Below, piece by piece: positions 58,979-64,000 of a stretch of 64,000 bases of DNA; position 1 is the first letter of the stretch; each line of letters begins with the position of its first letter. The stretch is from Pseudorhodoplanes sp049324435 (GTDB lineage Bacteria > Pseudomonadota > Alphaproteobacteria > Rhizobiales > Xanthobacteraceae). The DNA lies in the NCBI GenBank assembly GCA_049324435.1, contig JBMOOQ010000048.1, positions 108,398-172,397 on the forward strand. Direction: 5' to 3'. The notes under the pieces are model-generated. The model was not told the DNA's origin, ran no database searches, and saw only the letters and a program-made list of their open reading frames with translations. The translations under genes and the position numbers were made by a program.

Positions 58979-59440
58979 ATGCCGCCGCCCGGTACCAGGC
59001 CGCAGTCGGTGCTGTTCGCCTGCGGCATGAATTCGATCCGGTCGCCGATGGCGATGGCACTGTTCCGCCATCTGTTCGGCAAGCGCATGTATACCGGCTC
59101 GGCCGGGGTGAAGCCGGGCGAGCCGGACCCGTTTGCGGCAGCGGTGATGGAGGAAATCGGCCTCGATATCTCCAAGCACAAGCCGCAGACCTTCGAACAG
59201 CTTGAAGACATGGAGGGGCTGAATTTCGATCTGATCGTGACCCTGTCGCCCGAAGCTCATCACAAAGCCCTCGATCTGACCCGGACGATCGCCGCCGATG
59301 TCGAATACTGGCCGACGCCGGACCCAAGCGACATCGGCGACACCCGCGAGCAGAAGCTTGAGGCCTACCGGACGGTCCGGGACCAATTGATGGACAAGAT
59401 CCGGGCCCGGTTCGGCGGGCCGGGAAGGGCGGGGGATTGA
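58979..59440 (+). CDS. Low-molecular-weight phosphatase family protein (ArsC-like)
   Basis: A 153-residue LMW protein phosphatase fold. The phosphate loop C-x5-R is CGMNSIRS (about residue 15) and the acid loop is WPTPDPSD. Could act on phosphotyrosine or arsenate; the family member beside hisD is generally called a phosphatase. 7 nt from UPF0262, same operon. Confidence 0.88.
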   Translation: MPPPGTRPQSVLFACGMNSIRSPMAMALFRHLFGKRMYTGSAGVKPGEPDPFAAAVMEEIGLDISKHKPQTFEQLEDMEGLNFDLIVTLSPEAHHKALDLTRTIAADVEYWPTPDPSDIGDTREQKLEAYRTVRDQLMDKIRARFGGPGRAGD

Positions 59441-59553
59441 GCCGCCGGGCTTTGCTTGTCCGGTTGTGAAACCCGCCCGATTCCGATAGGTCTTGCGGCC
59501 CATTTCGAGCGCGTCACGCGCCTCCGGCATTCGACTTAACCGCGCACCATCCC

Positions 59554-60174
59554 ATGATCGGCCGGCCCAAACTTGTCCTCGCATCCGGTTCGCCCCGCAG
59601 GCTCACCCTGATCAACCAGGCCGGGATCGAACCCGACGCGCTGCAGCCGGCCGATGTCGACGAAATCCCCTATAAGGGCGAACTGCCGCGCGCCTGCGTC
59701 ACGCGGCTCGCGCGCGCCAAGGCAGAGGCCGCACTGGAGGCCGTGCGGCTGAACGAGGAATTGCGCGGGGCCTACATCATCGCCGCCGATACCGTGGTCG
59801 CGGTCGGCCGCCGGATTCTGCCGAAGGCGGAACTTCTCGACGAGGCCGGGCAATGTCTGCGGCTCCTGTCGGGGCGCAATCACCGCGTCCACACATCAGT
59901 GTGCCTTGTGACGCCGAACGAAAGCTTCCGGCAGCGGATGGTGGAGACGCGGGTACGGTTCAAGCGACTTACCAAGGAAGATATCGAAGCCTATCTCGCC
60001 TCCGGCGAATGGCGCGGCAAGGCCGGCGGCTACGCCATCCAGGGTCTCGCCGGATCGTTCGTGGTGAAACTGGTCGGCTCTTACACCAATGTGGTGGGCC
60101 TGCCGCTCTACGAGACCCTGGCGTTGTTGCAGGGCGAGGGCTTCCCGATCCATTTCGGATGGCTGAATTCCTGA
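59554..60174 (+). CDS. maf: Maf-like nucleotide pyrophosphatase
   Basis: A 206-residue Maf protein: LVLASGSPRRLTLINQAGIEPD at the N-terminus, IIAADTVVAVGRRILPKA in the middle and GKAGGYAIQGLAGSFVVKLVGSYTNVVGLPLYET at the C-terminus. Hydrolyses modified or non-canonical NTPs. The 113 bp before it do not contain an infA frame. Confidence 0.95.
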   Translation: MIGRPKLVLASGSPRRLTLINQAGIEPDALQPADVDEIPYKGELPRACVTRLARAKAEAALEAVRLNEELRGAYIIAADTVVAVGRRILPKAELLDEAGQCLRLLSGRNHRVHTSVCLVTPNESFRQRMVETRVRFKRLTKEDIEAYLASGEWRGKAGGYAIQGLAGSFVVKLVGSYTNVVGLPLYETLALLQGEGFPIHFGWLNS

Positions 60175-60202
60175 GCGCCAGCCGCAACGTATGACATGCG
60201 GT

Positions 60203-60298
60203 GCGGGCTTGACCCGCGCATCCACCAAGAAAAGATCCAAGTCGCAGTTCAAGAGTTTTCGGATTGATGGATTGCCGGGTCGGGCCCTCGCAATGACG
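60203..60298. repeat. Degenerate dispersed palindromic repeat
   Basis: Between maf and the acyl-CoA synthetase, the sequence has GGGCTTGACCCGCGCATCCA on the left and GATGGATTGCCGGGTC with GCAATGACGGA on the right. This resembles a second class of intergenic palindromes known from Bradyrhizobium-like genomes. Only one copy is in the window. Confidence 0.4.
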
Positions 60299-60306
60299 GA
60301 GCACCC

Positions 60307-61830
60307 ATGAATCTCGCGCAGTATCTTGACGTGTCGGCGCGCACCTATCCGCATCGTCCCGCGATCGGTTACGGCACTGGCATCCTGCATGATTATGCGG
60401 AGCTCGCCGGACGGGTGGCGCGGATTGCGGGTGCCCTGCGCGCGCGGTTCGGACTTGTGGAGGGCGATCGCGCCGCCATCGTCTCGGCCAACCGCCCCGA
60501 ATATGTCGCGGCGCTGTATGCGATCTGGCATGCGGGACTCGTCGGCGTACCTGCTAACGCCAAGCTGCACGGCGCCGAACTGAACTACATTCTCGAACAT
60601 TCCGGCGCGCGGGTCTGTTTCGCCTCGCCCGATCTCGCTACCGTGATCGAGGCGCATGCGCCGCCCTCGCTTGAGCATATCGTGGTGTTTGGCGGACGCT
60701 CGTTCGATACGCTGCTCGCCGCCGATCCGGTCCCGCTCACGCCGCGCGAGCCGCACGATCTCGCCTGGCTGTTTTATACATCGGGCACGACGGGGCGGCC
60801 GAAGGGCGCGATGCTGACGCATCGCAATCTCGCGGCGATGGCACAGGCTTATGTTGATGAAGTCGACCGCACCGCGCCGGGCGACCCGCTGTTGCATGCC
60901 GCACCGATGAGCCACGGCTCGGGCCTCTACATGATCCCCTATGTCATGCGGGCTGGCGTCAATGTCGTGCCGGAATCCGGCGGCTTCGACGCGGACGAGA
61001 TCTTTGCGCTGATCGATGCCTGGCCCCGCCTTTCGATGTTTGCGGCGCCGACGATGGTGAAACGGCTGGTCGATCATCCGGGCGAGTGCCGCGCCGACAA
61101 TATCCGCACCATCGTGTGGGGCGGCGCGCCGATGTATGTGGAGGATACGATCCGTGCGCTCGACCGGTTCGGGCCGCGTTTCGCGCAGATTTACGGACAG
61201 GGCGAGAGTCCGATGACCATCACGGTGCTGCCGAAGAGCGAGATCGCTGACCGCCGCCACCCGCGCTGGCGCGAACGGCTCGAATCGGCGGGCCGCGCGT
61301 TCTCCTGCATCGAGCTTGCGATCGCGAACGAGCGCGGGCTCGCCTTCCCGGACGGAGAGCCCGGCGAAATCCTCTGTCGCGGCGAGACGGTGATGGCGGG
61401 CTACTGGCAGAACGAGGAAGCGAGCGCCCAGGCGTTACGGGACGGCTTCCTGCATACCGGCGATGTCGGCGTGCTCGATGCCGAAGGCTATCTGTATCTG
61501 AAGGACCGCTCCAAGGATCTGATCATTTCCGGCGGCTCCAACATCTATCCGCGCGAGGTCGAGGAGGTGCTGTTGCGCCATCCCGGGGTCCGCGAAGTGT
61601 CGGTAATCGGCCGGCCCGACCGCGAATGGGGCGAGGTCGTGGTGGCCTATGTGGTAGGGGAGGCGGATCGCGCCGAACTCGACACGCTCTGCCTGAATGC
61701 GATTGCGCGCTTCAAGCGGCCGAAGGATTACGTGTTCGTTGATGCGCTGCCGAAGAACAATTACGGCAAGGTGCTGAAGACGGCGCTTCGGGAACGGGAT
61801 TCCGCCGCCGCTGCCGAGGGGCGCGGATAG
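60307..61830 (+). CDS. AMP-dependent acyl-CoA synthetase/ligase
   Basis: A 507-residue ANL-superfamily enzyme. It has the P-loop FYTSGTTGRPKGAMLTHRN (about residues 157-175), IYGQGESP, the hinge DRSKDLIISGGSNIYPREVEE, and catalytic Lys in KNNYGKVLK. Activates a carboxylic acid as acyl-AMP then CoA thioester. Substrate unknown. It sits between maf and yacG, which are usually adjacent in this order. Confidence 0.93.
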   Translation: MNLAQYLDVSARTYPHRPAIGYGTGILHDYAELAGRVARIAGALRARFGLVEGDRAAIVSANRPEYVAALYAIWHAGLVGVPANAKLHGAELNYILEHSGARVCFASPDLATVIEAHAPPSLEHIVVFGGRSFDTLLAADPVPLTPREPHDLAWLFYTSGTTGRPKGAMLTHRNLAAMAQAYVDEVDRTAPGDPLLHAAPMSHGSGLYMIPYVMRAGVNVVPESGGFDADEIFALIDAWPRLSMFAAPTMVKRLVDHPGECRADNIRTIVWGGAPMYVEDTIRALDRFGPRFAQIYGQGESPMTITVLPKSEIADRRHPRWRERLESAGRAFSCIELAIANERGLAFPDGEPGEILCRGETVMAGYWQNEEASAQALRDGFLHTGDVGVLDAEGYLYLKDRSKDLIISGGSNIYPREVEEVLLRHPGVREVSVIGRPDREWGEVVVAYVVGEADRAELDTLCLNAIARFKRPKDYVFVDALPKNNYGKVLKTALRERDSAAAAEGRG

Positions 61831-61898
61831 GCTTTTGGCCAAACCTGTCCGGGCAATGAGGTGCTTCCATCCTCTTCTTTTCCGCCTATCTTCGCACC

Positions 61899-62102
61899 AT
61901 GAACAGCCCGTCGCTCGTGCCCGACAAGCCCTGCCCGATCTGCGGAAAGCCCTCCTTGCAGCAATTCCGGCCATTCTGCTCGCGGCGCTGCGGCGACGTC
62001 GATCTGAACCGCTGGATGAGCGGGGTCTATGCCATTCCGGTGCGGGAGACCGACGACGACCCGGAGCGGCCGCGGGCGCGGGACGGGGAGGCAGAGGATT
62101 GA
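61899..62102 (+). CDS. yacG: DNA gyrase inhibitor YacG
   Basis: A 67-residue zinc protein with the four-Cys site CPICGK ... FCSRRCGDVDLNRWMSG, the YacG signature, and an acidic tail. It binds GyrB. Next to tRNA-Phe. Confidence 0.93.
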   Translation: MNSPSLVPDKPCPICGKPSLQQFRPFCSRRCGDVDLNRWMSGVYAIPVRETDDDPERPRARDGEAED

Positions 62103-62224
62103 TGCGGGCCGCTTCGGCCGCCCGTGGGCGCAGGCCGGATTGTGCTTTGCAATGCTGGACATGGTCGGACCCGGCCTCTATAACGCGGCGCTCTGACCAA
62201 GGCCCCCCGTTGGGGGGACCCGGC

Positions 62225-62300
62225 GCCCAGGTAGCTCAGTTGGTAGAGCATGCGACTGAAAATCGCAGTGTCGGTGGTTCGATTCCGCCCCTGGGCACCA
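62225..62300 (+). tRNA. tRNA-Phe (GAA)
   Basis: 76 nt with acceptor stem GCCCAGG/CCTGGGC, D arm TAGCTCAGTTGGTAGAGCA, anticodon stem TGCGA/TCGCA with loop CTGAAAA (anticodon GAA), T arm with GGTTCGATTCC, and encoded CCA end. The integrase just downstream suggests that its 3' end is an attachment site. Confidence 0.97.
62276..62300 (+). other. Putative attL core (3' part of tRNA-Phe)
   Basis: The tRNA is intact and the P4-type integrase gene starts 165 bp after it. Integrases of this type usually recombine in the 3' half of the tRNA, so an att core should lie here and a direct copy should mark the far end of the element, which is outside the window. Confidence 0.4.
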
Positions 62301-62402
62301 CGGCCCCGTTTGCAGATGTTCGCAGGCGTCCGGAAACGCCTTGAATTTCAAGTGTTTATCGGATAATTTCGGTCGCGAGCGTCCGCGGCCAATCGCCCAA
62401 AG

Positions 62403-62464
62403 CCAACAATTTTGTTGGCCCATTTGTTGGCCCAGGATGAGGCCAATAGACGATGGGCCAACAA
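62403..62464. repeat. Integrase-upstream repeat cluster (likely arm or operator sites)
   Basis: TTGTTGGCCCA occurs at 62412-62422 and 62424-62434 (12-bp period) and inverted at 62454-62464, with a further CCAACAA at 62403-62409. The last copy ends 1 bp before the integrase ATG. Either Int arm-type sites or the autoregulatory operator. Confidence 0.6.
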
Positions 62465-62465
62465 G

Positions 62466-63686
62466 ATGCCGCTCACCGATACCGCCATTCGCAAAACCAA
62501 ACCTGCGGTCCGGCTGATCAAGCTCTCGGACGGCGGCGGGCTGCAACTGCATGTTCATCCCAACGGGTCGAAGTATTGGAAGCTGGCCTACCGTTACGAC
62601 GGCAAGCAGAAGAAGCTCGCGTTCGGCATCTATCCTGAGGTCTCTCTTGCCGAAGCGCGCCGGCGCCGCGAAGCGGCGAGAGCCTTGTTGCGCGACGGCA
62701 CGGACCCGATGGTGCAAAAGCGGGCGGAGAAGCTCGCCCGTGCGATCGCCGCCGGCAACACCTTCGCCGCGGTCGCCGACGAGTTGCTCGCGAAGATGGC
62801 CAGGGAAGGCCGCGCCGAGACGACTCTCAAGAAAACGAAATGGCTTTTCGACTTTGCCCGCCCGCTCATCGGCAATCGGCCCATCGGCGAGATCAGCGCC
62901 GCCGAAGTGCTCGCCGTGTTGCGCAAGGTCGAAGTGCGCGGCCGGCTTGAGACTGCGCGCCGTCTCCGCAGCACCATCGGGACAGTCTTCCGCTACGCCA
63001 TCGCCACCGCGCGCGCCGACAACGACCCGACCTTCGCCCTGCGCGGCGCGCTGACCACGCCGAAGGTCAAGCCGCGCGCGGCCGTAACCGATCCGAAGGC
63101 GGTCGGCGCGTTGCTTCGCTCGGTGTGGGGCTATGAGGGCCAGCCGGTGACCAAGGCCGCGCTGCAGCTAATGGCCTATCTGTTCCCGCGCCCCGGCGAA
63201 TTGCGACTGGCGGAGTGGCCCGAATTCAACCTCGAAGCGGCCGTGTGGTCGATCCCGGCGCAACGCATGAAGATGCGCCGCCCGCACAAGGTGCCGTTGC
63301 CGTCGCAGGCGATCGCCATTCTGACGCAGCTTCGCGACATCACCGGCCACGGCACGTTGGTGTTTCCGAGCGTCTGGTCGCAGGCGCGGCCGATCTCCGA
63401 CAACACGCTCAACGCGGCGCTGCGCCGGCTCGGCTATTCAAAGGATGACGCGACGGCGCACGGCTTCCGGGCCACGGCTTCGTCGCTTCTGAACGAGAGC
63501 GGGCTGTGGCACGCGGATGCCATCGAGCGCCAGCTTGCCCATGAGGACGGGGATGCCGTGCGCCGCGCCTATGCCCGGGCCGAGTTCTGGGACGAGCGCG
63601 TGCGCATGATGCAATGGTGGGCGGACAAGCTCGATGCGCTGCGCGAGGGCGCAACGGTGACGCCGCTGAGGGTGGCGCAGGGCTGA
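62466..63686 (+). CDS. Tyrosine integrase, P4/tRNA-type (DUF4102)
   Basis: A 406-residue integrase. The N-terminal arm-binding domain (MPLTDTAIRKTKPA, KLSDGGGLQLHVHPNGSKYWKLAYRYDGKQKKLAFGIYPEVSLAEAR) is followed by a core-binding domain (about 100-190). The catalytic domain has Arg in FPRPGELRLAEW, HGFRATASSLL, QLAHEDGD, and Tyr in RRAYARAEFWDERVRMMQWWAD. Typical of genomic islands inserting at tRNA genes. Confidence 0.95.
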   Translation: MPLTDTAIRKTKPAVRLIKLSDGGGLQLHVHPNGSKYWKLAYRYDGKQKKLAFGIYPEVSLAEARRRREAARALLRDGTDPMVQKRAEKLARAIAAGNTFAAVADELLAKMAREGRAETTLKKTKWLFDFARPLIGNRPIGEISAAEVLAVLRKVEVRGRLETARRLRSTIGTVFRYAIATARADNDPTFALRGALTTPKVKPRAAVTDPKAVGALLRSVWGYEGQPVTKAALQLMAYLFPRPGELRLAEWPEFNLEAAVWSIPAQRMKMRRPHKVPLPSQAIAILTQLRDITGHGTLVFPSVWSQARPISDNTLNAALRRLGYSKDDATAHGFRATASSLLNESGLWHADAIERQLAHEDGDAVRRAYARAEFWDERVRMMQWWADKLDALREGATVTPLRVAQG

Positions 63687-63916
63687 AGTGGCTATTGGAC
63701 AGACGGCCGGCTTCCTCAGCGTGCCGCATTCGCATCTTCTCTTCTCGATCTGATCGAGGCCGGAGCGCTCCCGAAGTAATAGAGCCCGCGCAGCTTTGTC
63801 AGATCGAGTTCTGGCTAATATATATTAGAGCGAGTTGGGGTCGATTTGAATCGTCAGGGATTCCCAAATCAGGCGAAGCATGATTCATCCTTGCGGCCGG
63901 GAGGAGGCTGGCTTGG

Positions 63917-64000
63917 ATGGCGCATGGAGAGGCTCTTCGCATTCGGGTAATCAAGGCTGTCGTTGAAGACGGCCTTTCGCGGAACGAGGCGGCGCGGATT
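63917..64000 (+). CDS. IS630-type transposase, N-terminal fragment cut by window end
   Basis: 28 codons beginning MAHGEALRIRVIKAVVEDGLSRNEAARI, a helix-turn-helix start I associate with IS630-family transposases. GGAGG is 10 nt upstream. The preceding 230 bp (63687-63916) hold no gene but a region with TATATA and a GATTTG/CAAATC inverted pair that may be the left end of the element. Confidence 0.6.
   Translation, partial: MAHGEALRIRVIKAVVEDGLSRNEAARI

Noticed and set aside
59896..61260. A 454-codon minus-strand frame across maf and the acyl-CoA synthetase
   Set aside because: It crosses two well-recognised genes and an intergenic repeat and shows no domain.
1..64000. CRISPR arrays, rRNA genes or toxin-antitoxin pairs
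   Set aside because: No regularly spaced direct repeats, rRNA sequence or recognisable toxin-antitoxin pair was seen on reading.

Overview
The window is high-GC DNA from an alphaproteobacterium, most likely a Hyphomicrobiales (Rhizobiales) member near Bradyrhizobiaceae/Xanthobacteraceae. The evidence is a PhyR-NepR-EcfG general stress response (GSR) locus, a CcrM GANTC methylase, several Rhizobiales-type small families (DUF3309, DUF3551, UPF0262, DUF892), Bradyrhizobium-like palindromic repeats, and a yacG/tRNA-Phe arrangement typical of the order. Most of it is chromosomal backbone. The right edge (from about 62.3 kb) enters an integrated element.

Region 0-8 kb: mutM, a glycine-zipper lipoprotein, then the GSR core (ecfG, nepR, divergent phyR). 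Around it are a PAS-HWE kinase, a YqjD/YqjE-like membrane pair, a secreted protein, a DUF3309 peptide, a glucose-dehydrogenase-like MDR enzyme and a 49-residue membrane peptide. Reading the intergenic DNA gives six exact GGAAC-N16/17-CGTT sites and two one-mismatch sites (GGAAC-N16/17-CATT). These are EcfG-type promoters and turn the region into a compact stress regulon. One of the one-mismatch sites lies upstream of an unannotated small RNA candidate with a C-rich loop and a rho-independent terminator.

Region 8-31 kb: housekeeping genes (LemA/HtpX, an S49 protease, a tRNA methyltransferase, polyprenyl synthase, ispE, a TPR protein, ETF-QO, a uracil-DNA glycosylase, a purine permease, cydAB, rnhB, a radical SAM protein, glycosyltransferases), a MarR-GNAT regulator with a paired operator, an SDR, moaB flanked by palindromic repeats, and a zinc metallopeptidase.

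Region 31-44 kb: ccrM, then a tightly coupled ptxABCD operon for phosphite uptake and oxidation to phosphate, an aminotransferase with RidA, stress-type genes (HdeD, DUF892), and a bacteriophytochrome HWE kinase with a receiver domain.

Region 44-64 kb: a LysR-controlled operon pairing a MetE-C-like zinc enzyme with a Bug solute-binding protein; mutY, DUF721, a DsbA-like protein; two head-to-head DUF2336 paralogues and a PilZ protein placed before smc; an FeS photolyase; hisD, UPF0262, LMW phosphatase, maf, acyl-CoA synthetase, yacG and tRNA-Phe; then a tyrosine integrase beside the tRNA and the beginning of an IS630-type transposase. All calls are from reading sequence and translations; no database search was run.
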